A stretch of 64,000 bases of DNA from Kitasatospora sp. MAP5-34. GTDB taxonomy: Bacteria; Actinomycetota; Actinomycetes; Streptomycetales; Streptomycetaceae. The notes below the pieces were generated by a model that saw only the letters and a program-made list of their open reading frames with translations, was not told the origin of the DNA and ran no database searches. Location of the stretch: assembly GCF_029894335.1 (NCBI RefSeq), contig NZ_JARXZC010000013.1, forward strand, positions 62,001 to 126,000. Reading direction: 5' to 3'. Positions 47,779 to 59,880 of this stretch are shown one piece after another. A program made the position numbers and the translations under genes. The number at the start of each line of letters is the position of its first letter. Position 1 is the first letter of the stretch.

Positions 47779-50133
47779 TCAGCCGTGCAGCAGCGCCGGG
47801 ACGCCGTCCGCGTCGGGCAGGTCGTCCGGGCCGGAGAGGACCGTCAGGCGCTGGGTGGCGCGGGTCAGCGCCACGTACAGGACGCGCAGGCCGGCCTCCG
47901 ACTCGCCGGCGATGCCGGTCGGGTCGGCGACCACCGTCGCGTCGTACTCCAGGCCCTTGGCCTCCAGGCTGCCGAGCGCCACCACGCGCTCACCGAGACC
48001 CTTGATCCAGTCCTCGGCCTCGGTACGGCGGTCCATCGGCACGACCACCGCGACCGTGCCGTCCACCTCGGTGAGCAGGTGGGCCAGCTCGGCGCGGACC
48101 GCCTCGGCGAAGGCCGCCGGGTCGGTGGAGGTGACCGCCGCGAACCTCGGCTCGATGCCCGTGGAGCGGACGGCGCGCGGCGACTCGGTGCCCGGCGCGG
48201 CCAGCGCCAGCACCTTCGCCGCCACCTCGGCGATCTCGGCGGGGTTGCGGTAGTTCACCGTCAGCGTGTGGCGGCGGCGCGGCTTGCCGGACAGCACCTC
48301 GTCCAGCGCGGCCTGGGCCTCCTGCGGGTACGGCCAGGAGCTCTGCGCCGGGTCCCCGACGATCGTCCAGGTCGCCATCCGCGAGCGGCGGCCGATCATG
48401 CGCCACTGCATCGGGGTGAGGTCCTGGGCCTCGTCCACGATCACGTGCGCGTACTCCGTGCGCTCGACCGGCCCCCGCTCACGCTGCCGGTAGGACCGGT
48501 CCGCGTAGGTGGTGACCTCGTCCAGGCCGCTGAGCAGGTCGACGGCGTCGACCTCGCGCAGCTTGGGCCGGGCGGGCTCGCCGAGCAGCAGCTGCAGCTC
48601 GTCGATCAGTGCCACGTCGTGAGCGGACAGCGCGCCCTCGCCCCGGTCCGTCAGGTGCCGCCAGGAGGTCGCCAGCAGGCGGGCCTCCTCCGGGGTGACC
48701 GCGCGGCGGGCGATCCTGTTGGTGTGCCGGGTCTGCTTGAGCGTCGCCAGCACCCGGCGCGGGGTCACGGCGGGCCACCAGGCGTCCAGGAAGTCCAGGA
48801 ACACGGCCTCGTCCGACACGTACTCGTCGAACGCCTCCTTCTCCTCCTGGCGCTGCTCCCGGGAGTAGTGGTCGGTGACCTTGGGCAGGTGCCGGACCAG
48901 CTCGGACCAGAGTGCGTCCAGCAGCAGGCGGCGGGCGCGCGGACGGAGCAGGTTGAGCGGGGTGCCGCCGCTGCCGACGACGTTGCCGCGCACCGCCTTC
49001 AGCCGGCCGGCGTCCAGCCGCAGCGCCTCGCCCCGGGCGAAGACCTTGAGCTCGGTCGGCGCGTCCAGCTCCAGCGCGGCGCGGGCCGCGCGGCGCATCA
49101 GCTGCGTCATCCGGGCCGAACCCTTGACGTGAGCGGTCTCGGGCGTGTCGTACCGGCCCGCCTCGATGCCGGCGACCAGGCTGCCGACCGCGCGGATCGC
49201 GACCTGCCCCTCCTCGCCGAGCGAGGGCAGCACGCCCTCGGTGTACGAGACGAGCAGGGCGGTCGGGCTGACCACCAGGATGCCGCCCGCGTACCGGCGG
49301 CGGTCCTGGTAGAGCAGGAAGGCGGCCCGGTGCAGGGCGACGGCGGTCTTGCCGGTGCCGGGACCACCGGTGACCAGGGTGGCACCGGCGGCGGGCGCGC
49401 GGATGACCTCGTCCTGCTCCTTCTGGATGGACGAGACGATGTCGCGCATCGAGTGGCTGCGGGCCCGGCCGAGCGAGGCCATCAGGGCGCCGTCGCCGAC
49501 CACCGCGAGTTCCGTGCCGTCCAGGGTGGGGGCCAGGTCGGGGCGCAGCAGGTCGTCCTCGACGCCGATCACCTTGCGGCCCTTGGAGCGGATCACCCGG
49601 CGGCGCATCACCCGGCCCGGCTCCAACGGGGTCGAGCGGTAGAACGGCGCGGCGGCGGGCGCCCGCCAGTCGATCACCAGCGGGCCGTACTCGGCGTCGA
49701 GCACGCCGAGGCGGCCGATGTGCAGGGTCTCGGCGACGGTGGGGTCGGCGGCGTCCAGGGGGGTGTTGGACGGGATGCCGTGCTCTTCGGGCGCGTCGGG
49801 TGCCTGGAGGTCGATCCGGCCGAACAGGAAGTCCTCGAACTCGCTGTTCAACCGGTGCAGGTGCGCGCCGGCCCGGTACACCTGGGCGTCGCGCTCGGCG
49901 AGCGCGCCGGGGGTACCGACCTGCACGCGCTTGGCGGCGTCCTCGAGGATGTACTCGGCCTCGGCGAGCTTCTCCTCCAGCCGGTGGTAGACGTTGTCGA
50001 GGTGGCGCTGCTCCTCGGCGATCTCGCGGTCGCGGACGGTGTCCGCGTCCGCGCCCGGGGTCGTGGGGGCGGGGGTGGGCGTGCCGGCGCTGGTGCCGGT
50101 GACTGTGCTGGTCTGCATGACGGTGCTGTGCAT
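47779..50133 (-). CDS. helD: HelD-type superfamily 1 helicase (RNA-polymerase recycling factor)
   Basis: A 784-aa UvrD/Rep-like ATPase. An N-terminal coiled coil (EIAEEQRHLDNVYHRLEEKLAEAEYILEDAAKR) precedes the helicase core: TGGPGTGKTAVALHRAAFLL (Walker A, about 253-270), VDEAQDLTPMQWRMI (Walker B), VGDPAQSSWPYP (motif III) and VLYVALTRATQRLTVL. HelD proteins push into the RNA polymerase channel, remove nucleic acid and recycle the enzyme; some streptomycete relatives (HelR) protect against rifampicin. The start at ATG 50133 could instead be 50118. It sits downstream of the tmRNA locus on the same strand. Confidence 0.88.
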   Translation of the reverse strand: MHSTVMQTSTVTGTSAGTPTPAPTTPGADADTVRDREIAEEQRHLDNVYHRLEEKLAEAEYILEDAAKRVQVGTPGALAERDAQVYRAGAHLHRLNSEFEDFLFGRIDLQAPDAPEEHGIPSNTPLDAADPTVAETLHIGRLGVLDAEYGPLVIDWRAPAAAPFYRSTPLEPGRVMRRRVIRSKGRKVIGVEDDLLRPDLAPTLDGTELAVVGDGALMASLGRARSHSMRDIVSSIQKEQDEVIRAPAAGATLVTGGPGTGKTAVALHRAAFLLYQDRRRYAGGILVVSPTALLVSYTEGVLPSLGEEGQVAIRAVGSLVAGIEAGRYDTPETAHVKGSARMTQLMRRAARAALELDAPTELKVFARGEALRLDAGRLKAVRGNVVGSGGTPLNLLRPRARRLLLDALWSELVRHLPKVTDHYSREQRQEEKEAFDEYVSDEAVFLDFLDAWWPAVTPRRVLATLKQTRHTNRIARRAVTPEEARLLATSWRHLTDRGEGALSAHDVALIDELQLLLGEPARPKLREVDAVDLLSGLDEVTTYADRSYRQRERGPVERTEYAHVIVDEAQDLTPMQWRMIGRRSRMATWTIVGDPAQSSWPYPQEAQAALDEVLSGKPRRRHTLTVNYRNPAEIAEVAAKVLALAAPGTESPRAVRSTGIEPRFAAVTSTDPAAFAEAVRAELAHLLTEVDGTVAVVVPMDRRTEAEDWIKGLGERVVALGSLEAKGLEYDATVVADPTGIAGESEAGLRVLYVALTRATQRLTVLSGPDDLPDADGVPALLHG

Positions 50134-50324
50134 GGCCTCGGTGGTTGCGGCGGTGTCTTGCTGGGCTGAGCCGTGCGCGCCCAAAGAGCCCCCTGAGGTG
50201 CGTCCTGCGAGTGGTGGGAGACCGCCTCCCGAAAGAAGCGGACAGATGATCCTACGCCTTCGGCACCCGACTTCGTCGATGGGGGGCTGAGATCGAGAGG
50301 GCGCGGTGCCAGGCCCCGGACGCA

Positions 50325-50358
50325 CGAAAGCCGCCCTCCGACCGGAGGGCGGCTTTCG
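50325..50358 (-). terminator. tmRNA terminator
   Basis: A perfect inverted repeat (arms of about 14-16 bp, CGAAAGCCGCCCTCCG) starts 24 bp past the 3' CCA of the tmRNA. Confidence 0.8.
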
Positions 50359-50381
50359 ATACGTGCCGATCAAACATGGGG

Positions 50382-50752
50382 TGGTGGAGATGCCGGGAAT
50401 CGAACCCGGGTCCAGTGGAGTGGATTCAGGACTTCTCCGAGCGCAGTCCGCTGTGCTTTTCTCGGCCCTGGCAGTCACGCGGACAAGCCGCCAACAGGCC
50501 CAGCTGCTGTTTGGTTTCCCGCCCACCCTCGCAGCCCGGGTGGACGGTTGAGTTCCCTAAATTATGCCAGGATCCGGATCGGGAACGCTCCGGGCTGACA
50601 CCACGCTACTCGCTGCTTAGGCAGCGAGCGCGAAGGAATCGCGCTTAGTGTTGGCGATTATTTTTTTGCGACAGATGGTTAACGAGATCATTGTCGCCTT
50701 CCTCGGCTCGCTTCTCCTGTTTCGACTTCCCCTGTCGAAACCGATCATCCCC
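50382..50752 (-). ncRNA. ssrA: tmRNA (10Sa RNA)
   Basis: 371 nt on the minus strand. The 5' end GGGGATGATCGGTTTCGACA and the 3' end GGTTCGATTCCCGGCATCTCCACCA form the tRNA-Ala-like part with T-loop and encoded CCA. The tag reading frame (50655 to 50617) encodes ANTKRDSFALAA then TAA. It works with SmpB, encoded just upstream, to rescue stalled ribosomes and tag products for degradation. Compared with the tag I remember for S. coelicolor (ANTKRDSSQQAFALAA) it lacks four residues. Confidence 0.95.
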
Positions 50753-50876
50753 ATGTTTTTTTAAGAAGTAACAGCCAGAAGTAACAACCAACTGGCGCGT
50801 CATCCGAGGAGGGCTACCCCTACCCGGCGTTGCTGGAGCTATGGTACGCGCTCCGACCGAGAGCGGTCCAGCTCAT

Positions 50877-51371
50877 TTAACGTCCGCCCTGCTTGCGACG
50901 GACGGCGGCGACCGCGCGGGCGGTCTCGCGGGTGTCCTGCTGCTCGCGCAGCGTCTGCCGCTTGTCGTACAACTTCTTGCCGACGGCGAGCGCCAGCTCC
51001 AGCTTGACCTTGCCGTCCTTGAAGTACAGCGAGAGCGGGACCAGCGTGTGGCCCGTCTCCTTGGTCTTCGCCTCCAGCTTGCGGATCTCCATCCGGTGCA
51101 GCAGCAACTTGCGCTTGCGCCGCGCGGAGTGGTTGGTCCAGGTGCCCTGGGTGTACTCCGGGATGAAGATGTTGTCGATCCAGGCTTCGTGCCCCTGGAT
51201 GTACGCGTAACCGTCGACCAGGTTGGCCCGGCCCTCGCGCAGCGACTTCACCTCGGTGCCGGTGAGCACCAGGCCGCATTCGTAGGTGTCGAGGATGGTG
51301 TACTCGTGCCGCGCCTTCTTGTTCTGCGCGATCAGCTTCTGTCCGGTTTCCTTTGCCATAGCGCCGATCAT
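50877..51371 (-). CDS. smpB: SsrA-binding protein
   Basis: A 164-aa SmpB (or 160 aa from the ATG at 51359). Sequence: [34 protein letters not shown], then [25 protein letters not shown] and the basic C-terminal tail [14 protein letters not shown], which enters the decoding centre. It binds tmRNA and delivers it to stalled ribosomes. The ssrA gene lies 124 bp downstream. Confidence 0.96.
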   Translation of the reverse strand: MIGAMAKETGQKLIAQNKKARHEYTILDTYECGLVLTGTEVKSLREGRANLVDGYAYIQGHEAWIDNIFIPEYTQGTWTNHSARRKRKLLLHRMEIRKLEAKTKETGHTLVPLSLYFKDGKVKLELALAVGKKLYDKRQTLREQQDTRETARAVAAVRRKQGGR

Positions 51372-51404
51372 TCTCGCATCCCGGGGGCGTGCGCGGCAGC
51401 CCTA

Positions 51405-52529
51405 TTATCCGCGCGTCCCCAGGCCCGCCAGCACCCTCAGGCCCAACTCCGCCGCCTCGGAAGGATCCTGGGCCGGCACGTCGGGCGTCAGCCCGGTGCC
51501 GTCGGGCGACCGCCCGTCCGGGGTCTGGTAGCGGCCGACCGTCAGCTCCAGCACCGACCCGTCGGCCAGTCGGCTCGGCTGCTGGACGGTGCCCTTGCCG
51601 AACGTACGGGCGCCCACCAGCACCGCGCGGCAGCGGTCCTGCAGAGCCCCCGCCAGCAGCTCGGAGGCGCTCATGGTGCCGCCGTCCACCAGCACCACCA
51701 GCGGTGTCGTGGTGTCACCACCCCGGGCGGCGGTCAACTCCCGTGCCACGCCCCGGGCCTCGTACGAGCCCACCGGGCCGCCGTCCAGGAAGACCGAGGC
51801 GGTCTCGGACGCCTCCTCGACCAGGCCGCCCGAGCTGCCCCGCAGGTCGAGCAGCACGCCGCGCGCGCCTCGGGCGGCGGCCCGGACCTGCTCGGCGACC
51901 CCGCTGGTGAAGCCGTGCACCGCGATCCGGACGATGCCGGCGGCGGGGTGATCCACCGTCACCTCCTGGGCGTCCAGCACCGTCCGGCGCAGCACCACCT
52001 CGCGCACCGGCCCGCCCGCCCGCTGGACGGCCAGCGACACGGTCGAGCCCGCCTGCCGGCCCTCCGGCCCGCCGCGCAGCCGGGCCACCACCTCGGTGAC
52101 CGGGAGGCGGTCGGCCCGGATCCCGTCGATGTGCAGCAGCCGGTCGCCGACCGTGACCCCCGCCAGAGCGGCGGGCCCGGCAGCCCGGACCTGCGACACG
52201 TCGGTACTGCCGTCCCGCGCCCGGTCCACCGAGAGCCCGACACCGAGGTACCGGCCGCTGGTGAGGTCCGAGTACGCCTGCGGGCTGTAGTACGCGGCCC
52301 AGCGGTCGCCACTGGCTCCGACCAACTGCTCCGCCTGCTGCCGGGAGAGCTGGGCACCCGCCGGGTCGATCCCGGCGGGCAGGTCCGCCGGCACGCTGTC
52401 GGAGGACGGCAGTCGGGGTGCGGACGCGGGCTCGCCCCAGGCCCCGGTGGCCGCTCCGGCGAGCAGCACGGCGCCGAACACCAAGGTGAGCGTGGCTCCC
52501 TGACGTACCTGGCGCGGCATTGCTGGCAT
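51405..52529 (-). CDS. S41 carboxy-terminal processing protease (CtpA-like)
   Basis: A 374-aa exported protease. Signal or anchor segment LTLVFGAVLLAGAATGAWG (13-35). A PDZ domain (YLGVGLSVDR...LHIDGIRADRLPVTEVVARLRGG) precedes the catalytic domain: LDLRGSSGGLVEEASETASVFLDGG, Ser in VDGGTMSASELLAGAL and Lys in FGKGTVQQPSRLADG. Start at ATG 52529 (upstream in-frame sequence is unlikely). It lies 34 bp upstream of smpB on the same strand. Its neighbour upstream is ftsX. Confidence 0.88.
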   Translation of the reverse strand: MPAMPRQVRQGATLTLVFGAVLLAGAATGAWGEPASAPRLPSSDSVPADLPAGIDPAGAQLSRQQAEQLVGASGDRWAAYYSPQAYSDLTSGRYLGVGLSVDRARDGSTDVSQVRAAGPAALAGVTVGDRLLHIDGIRADRLPVTEVVARLRGGPEGRQAGSTVSLAVQRAGGPVREVVLRRTVLDAQEVTVDHPAAGIVRIAVHGFTSGVAEQVRAAARGARGVLLDLRGSSGGLVEEASETASVFLDGGPVGSYEARGVARELTAARGGDTTTPLVVLVDGGTMSASELLAGALQDRCRAVLVGARTFGKGTVQQPSRLADGSVLELTVGRYQTPDGRSPDGTGLTPDVPAQDPSEAAELGLRVLAGLGTRG

Positions 52530-52590
52530 GGCACCGGAGTCTAGGCGCCGCTGCCCCGGCCGAAGCCGAAACGGGCGGACCAGGCACACG

Positions 52591-52625
52591 ACAGCCCCGG
52601 ACGGCGCAGTGCCGTCCGGGGCTGT
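52591..52625 (-). terminator. ftsX terminator
   Basis: A perfect 15-bp stem (ACAGCCCCGGACGGC) with a 5-nt loop, 84 bp past the ftsX stop and upstream of the S41 protease. Confidence 0.75.
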
Positions 52626-52708
52626 TCGATCGCGAACCGCTGTGCGGGGTCGGACCTTTCGGAGCAGTACTTGAACCTTGAGGGCGGTGCTGAACCTTCA
52701 GGGCAGTA

Positions 52709-53617
52709 CTAGACCTTCAAGTACTTGCGGAGCGTGAAGAAGGCGGCGACGCCGGCCATCGCCATACCCACCACGATCAGCAGCGGTATCACCGCCAACA
52801 CCGAGGAGAGCCCGATGAACTGGATGAACTGGACTCGCGAGGCAAGGAAGTTCTGCACGAAGTAGTGCCCGATCAGCAGCAGCCCGGACGCCAGCGCTGC
52901 GCCCAGCAGCGCCGCGAAGGCGGCCTCCGCGATGAACGGCATCTGCACGTAGAAGTTCGAAGCGCCGACCAGGCGCATGATGCCCGTTTCACGCCGTCGG
53001 CTGAAGGCGGACACCCGGACGGTGTTGACGATCAGCAGCAGCGCGACGAAGAGCATCAGCACCATGATCACGAACGCTGCGGCCTGCAGACCGTTGAGCA
53101 GGCCGAAGAGGTTCTCCAGGATCTTCCGCTGGTCCTCGACCGACTTCACCCCCGGTTTCCCGGCGAAGGCGCTCTGGATGACGTCGTACTTGGTCGGGTC
53201 GTTGAGCTTGACCCGCCAGGACTGCGGCATCGCGTCCGCGCCGACGGCGGCCAGCAGCGGGTTGTCCGGGTTGGTGTCCTTGTAGCGCTTGTACGCCTCG
53301 GCCGAGCTCTCGAAGGTCGAGCTCTGGACCAGCGGCATGCCGTCCAGCACGGTCTTGACGTCCTTGATCTGCTGGTCCGTGGCGACACCGTTGGCGCACT
53401 GGGCCGAGGCACGGGCGTCGGACTTCGTGCAGAAGTAGATGCTCACCTCGACCTTGTCGTACCAGTAACCCTTCATCGAGTTGACCTGGTCCCGGACCAG
53501 GAGACTGGCACCGGCGAGGGCGAGCGACAGCGCGACACTGACGACCACCGCGATGGTCATCGTCAGGTTGCGGCGGAGACCGACACCGATCTCCGACAGA
53601 ACGAACTGGGCGCGCAT
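52709..53617 (-). CDS. ftsX: cell-division ABC transporter permease FtsX
   Basis: A 302-aa FtsX: N-terminal cytoplasmic RAQFVLSEIGVGLRRN, helix 1 (LTMTIAVVVSVALSLALAGASLL), an external domain of about 130 residues (two Cys, DARASAQCANG and YFCTKSD), then three helices with RRRETGIMRLVGASNFYVQMPF. FtsEX controls peptidoglycan hydrolases at the septum. It follows ftsE by 54 bp. Confidence 0.95.
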   Translation of the reverse strand: MRAQFVLSEIGVGLRRNLTMTIAVVVSVALSLALAGASLLVRDQVNSMKGYWYDKVEVSIYFCTKSDARASAQCANGVATDQQIKDVKTVLDGMPLVQSSTFESSAEAYKRYKDTNPDNPLLAAVGADAMPQSWRVKLNDPTKYDVIQSAFAGKPGVKSVEDQRKILENLFGLLNGLQAAAFVIMVLMLFVALLLIVNTVRVSAFSRRRETGIMRLVGASNFYVQMPFIAEAAFAALLGAALASGLLLIGHYFVQNFLASRVQFIQFIGLSSVLAVIPLLIVVGMAMAGVAAFFTLRKYLKV

Positions 53618-53671
53618 CTTTTATCTCACTCCAGGGTCAATGCAGGGTCGGGCGACGAGGCGGGCGGGTGT

Positions 53672-54361
53672 CTAGTGCTGGTAGCCGTAGACACCGCGGG
53701 CCTGGTCGCGGACCAGCAGCCCCTTGTCGAGTTCGATCACTCGCTTGCGCATCTGGTCGACGATGGCCTGGTCGTGGGTGGCCATCAGGACGGTCGTGCC
53801 GGTCCGGTTGATCCGGTCCAGCAGCTTCATGATGCCGACCGAGTTCTGCGGGTCGAGGTTTCCGGTCGGCTCGTCCGCGATCAGCAGCATCGGGCGGTTC
53901 ACGAACGCCCGGGCGATCGCCACGCGCTGCTGCTCACCACCGGAGAGCTCGCCGGGCATCCGGCCTTCCTTGCCGCCGAGGCCGACCAGGTCGAGCACCT
54001 CGGGGACGACCTTGTTGATGGCGCTCTTCGGCTTGCCGATGACCTCCAGGGCGAACGCCACGTTCTGCGCGACCGTCTTGTTCGGCAGCAGGCGGAAGTC
54101 CTGGAAGACGGTGCCCAGCTGGCGCCGCATGTGCGGCACCTTCCAGTTGGACAGCTTGCCGAGGTCCTTGCCCAGCACGTGCACCTCACCGGTGCTCGGG
54201 CGCTCCTCGCGCAGGCAGAGCCGCAGGAAGGTGGACTTGCCCGAGCCGGAGGACCCGACCAGGAAGACGAACTCGCCCTTCTCGATCTCGAGCGAGACGT
54301 CCGACAGGGCGGGACGGTTCTGCTTGGGATAGGTCTTGGAGACGTTGTCGAATCTGATCAC
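53672..54361 (-). CDS. ftsE: cell-division ABC transporter ATPase FtsE
   Basis: A 229-aa ATPase. Walker [15 protein letters not shown] (35-48), signature [15 protein letters not shown], Walker [14 protein letters not shown] and the H-loop MATHDQ. Start is a GTG at 54361, since no better start with a clear ribosome-binding site is seen. It forms a complex with FtsX. Confidence 0.95.
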   Translation of the reverse strand: MIRFDNVSKTYPKQNRPALSDVSLEIEKGEFVFLVGSSGSGKSTFLRLCLREERPSTGEVHVLGKDLGKLSNWKVPHMRRQLGTVFQDFRLLPNKTVAQNVAFALEVIGKPKSAINKVVPEVLDLVGLGGKEGRMPGELSGGEQQRVAIARAFVNRPMLLIADEPTGNLDPQNSVGIMKLLDRINRTGTTVLMATHDQAIVDQMRKRVIELDKGLLVRDQARGVYGYQH

Positions 54362-54843
54362 GGCTGCATCACGGAGGCCATCCTAGGTGGAATGGCGGAC
54401 CACTCGGCCGGACTTCCGTGACCCGATCGTTACGTCGAGGCCGGAGGTCGCGGCCCCACGGCGCCGTTCCTCGGTCGGTACCGCCCCTGCACCAGGCCTG
54501 GAGCGGACGGCGGGAGCGGCCGTCTGCCACCCCTCCAGCCAGGGACCATACGCGAATCCCCTACGAGCTCGCAGGCACCGCCCGCCGAGCGGCCAGGGAA
54601 TTGGCGAAGTATGTCCTCATATGACCCGAATAATTCGAGCCATTTCACAGCCACCGCCCCGATTTCCAAGCCGGAAGGGCATCCGACTCCCCCACCCCGG
54701 GAGCCGGATGCGCCCGGACCTGGCACAGTGGTAGCTAGTGGTAACAGCAGAGCGGCTCAGTTTGGCCGCTACCCCGCACAGGGCATGGACAGGAACCAGA
54801 AGCCCGCCCGGTGCGTTGGCTGTAGCAGCAAGGAGGAGATCGC
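54362..54843. other. ftsE / zinc-ribbon gene upstream region
   Basis: 482 bp with no convincing gene. It is AT-rich around 54600-54760. A 78-codon plus-strand frame (54611-54847) overlaps the next gene by ATGA, but its third-position composition is not like coding DNA here. ACCCGAATAATTCGAG (54616-54631) is a near-palindrome. Confidence 0.4.
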
Positions 54844-55038
54844 ATGACCTGCGACCAACTGGTGTGCGCCAACTGCAACGGCCGCGTGAGCGACGGCCGC
54901 TGCCCGGTGTGCCGCGCCAACCGTGCCCGACTGCAGGAGCAGCAGGGCCCGTTCGCCGCGCTGTCCCCGGCCACTCTGATCGCGCTGCTCGTGGCCCTGC
55001 TGGCGGTGGCCCTGATCGCCCGGCAGGCCCTGGCCTGA
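54844..55038 (+). CDS. small zinc-ribbon membrane protein
   Basis: A 64-aa protein with AAGGAGGAG before its ATG. The N-terminus has paired C-x2-C motifs, VCANCNGRVSDGRCPVCRANR, typical of a zinc ribbon. A single C-terminal helix (TLIALLVALLAVALIARQAL) anchors it. No function is known; the topology suggests a cytoplasmic zinc knuckle on a membrane anchor. Confidence 0.8.
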   Translation: MTCDQLVCANCNGRVSDGRCPVCRANRARLQEQQGPFAALSPATLIALLVALLAVALIARQALA

Positions 55039-55055
55039 CAGCCGTACGCACGAGG

Positions 55056-55088
55056 AAGGGCCCCGGGAGAACATCTCCCGGGGCCCTT
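55056..55088 (+). terminator. terminator of the zinc-ribbon gene
   Basis: A perfect 15-bp inverted repeat with a 3-nt loop 17 bp past the stop, then CTCTC. Confidence 0.75.
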
Positions 55089-55115
55089 CTCTCTACGTAC
55101 TACGACAACCACAAC

Positions 55116-55136
55116 AGGGGCGCGAGGAACTGCGCG
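55116..55136 (+). repeat. dispersed intergenic element, copy 2
   Basis: GGGGCGCGAGGAACTGCGCG between the small zinc-ribbon gene and prfB. Confidence 0.6.
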
Positions 55137-55197
55137 AATCGGCAGGCAACCACCTGTGCCCTACCGTTCCGCGCCCCCTCACGCCAGGCGGAGCCTG

Positions 55198-56310
55198 TTA
55201 CGCCGCGCCGGTCTCCCGCTGCTTGCGCCAGCGGATGCCGGCCTCGATGAAGCCGTCGATGTCGCCGTCCAGGACGGCCTGCGGGTTGCCGACCTCGTAC
55301 TCGGTCCGCAGGTCCTTGACCATCTGGTACGGCGCCAGCACGTACGACCGCATCTGGTTGCCCCAGGAGCTGCCCTCGCCCTTGAGCGAGTCCATCAGGG
55401 CCCGCTCCTCCTGGCGGCGCCGCTCCAGCAGCTTCGCCTGGAGGACGTTCATCGCGGAGGCCTTGTTCTGGATCTGCGAGCGCTCGTTCTGGCAGGAGAC
55501 CACCACGCCGGTCGGCAGGTGGGTGATCCGGACCGCCGAGTCGGTGGTGTTGACGCCCTGGCCGCCGGGGCCGGAGGCGCGGTAGACGTCGATCCGCAGC
55601 TCGGTCTCGTCGATCTCGACGTGGTCGCTGACCTCGACGACGGGCAGCACCTCGACGCCCGCGAAGGAGGTCTGGCGGCGGCCCTGGTTGTCGAACGGCG
55701 AGATCCGCACCAGGCGGTGCGTGCCCTGCTCGACGGAGAGCGTGCCGTAGGCGTACGGGATCTTGACGGAGAAGGTCGCGGACTTGATGCCGGCCTCTTC
55801 CGCGTACGAGGTGTCGAGCACCTCGGTCGGGTAGTTGTGCCGCTCGGCCCAGCGGAGGTACATCCGCATCAGCTGCTCGGCGAAGTCGGCGGCGTCGACG
55901 CCACCGGCCTCGGCCCGGATGTTGACCAGGGCCTCACGGGCGTCGTACTCGCCGGAGAGCAGGGTGCGGACCTCGAGCTCCTCGACGGCCTTCTGCACGG
56001 AGGTCAGCTCGATGAGCGCCTCGGCGAGGGTGTCGGCGTCGTCCTCGTCGGCGGCCAGCTCGAACATCACGGCCAGGTCGTCGACCCGGCCGCGCAGGTG
56101 CAGGACCTTGCGCAGTTCGCCCTGCAGGAAGGAGAGCCGGCTGGTCACCTTCTGGGCGTTCGCGAGGTCGTCCCACAGGTTCGGAGCGGCTGCCTCCTCC
56201 TCCAGGGACGCGATGTCGGCCCGGATCTTGTCCAGGTCGAGGACGGCCTCGATCGACCCCATGGTCGTTTCGAGGGACTTGAGCTCTTCGGAAGGATCGA
56301 CGGCTGCCAC
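55198..56310 (-). CDS. prfB: peptide chain release factor 2
   Basis: A 370-aa RF2. It has the stop-codon-reading SPF motif (204-206, VRISPFDN) and the catalytic GGQ (249-251, GPGGQGVN). Domain 1 is the helical [23 protein letters not shown]. It releases the chain at UGA and UAA. The frame is open from the GTG start, so there is no UGA-programmed frameshift as in E. coli. The start has a weak ribosome-binding site. Confidence 0.95.
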   Translation of the reverse strand: MAAVDPSEELKSLETTMGSIEAVLDLDKIRADIASLEEEAAAPNLWDDLANAQKVTSRLSFLQGELRKVLHLRGRVDDLAVMFELAADEDDADTLAEALIELTSVQKAVEELEVRTLLSGEYDAREALVNIRAEAGGVDAADFAEQLMRMYLRWAERHNYPTEVLDTSYAEEAGIKSATFSVKIPYAYGTLSVEQGTHRLVRISPFDNQGRRQTSFAGVEVLPVVEVSDHVEIDETELRIDVYRASGPGGQGVNTTDSAVRITHLPTGVVVSCQNERSQIQNKASAMNVLQAKLLERRRQEERALMDSLKGEGSSWGNQMRSYVLAPYQMVKDLRTEYEVGNPQAVLDGDIDGFIEAGIRWRKQRETGAA

Positions 56311-56344
56311 ATGACCAGCCTAATGGCTCCGGGAGGGAGCTGGA

Positions 56345-57607
<1,263 letters not shown>

Positions 57608-57682
57608 AGCTCATGCTCCGTAGGCGGCGGGAGCGCACGGCCGTCGGTGCGCTCGGTGTCGGTGCGTCAGCGACCAACCTAC

Positions 57683-57725
57683 GCGCCCGGAGACCCTCCA
57701 GGGGCGCTGGAGGGCCTCCGGGCGC
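57683..57725 (-). terminator. terminator of the upstream kinase gene
   Basis: A roughly 19-bp inverted repeat with one mismatch lies between the two kinase genes, past the stop at 57799. Confidence 0.65.
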
Positions 57726-57798
57726 CGCCGGTTGACGGGAAATATCGCGAAGTGTCGACAAAGCGCCAAAACTGCTGATCAGCGGCGGCCCGGCCCGG

Positions 57799-59598
<1,800 letters not shown>

Positions 59599-59880
59599 CT
59601 GTGTACTCCTGAATGTCAATGCTCGCCGCCGTGAGCCACGTTTCGGGCAACTCTAACCGTGTCCGCCCCGGTTTCCGAGGTACGGCCTCCGCGCCCGCGA
59701 AGAGCTCCCCCAGGAGGCCGGGTTGACCTGACTGCCCGTCGGCTCCACCATGGCGATCATCGCAAGATCGTCAAATCCGGTACCGTGCGCGGGCGGTCGG
59801 TCCCGGGTGGCAGGATGGCATAACCACACGTGTGGCCCCTTGGGACACAGCGGCACTAGCCAGAAGGGACCACGGGCGAG

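Noticed and set aside
54611..54847. 78-codon ORF overlapping the zinc-ribbon gene by ATGA
   Set aside because: Its third codon positions are not G/C-rich as in real genes here, and it lacks a good ribosome-binding site; the region looks like a promoter.
55198..56310. Programmed frameshift in prfB
   Set aside because: The frame is open from the start with no early in-frame TGA.
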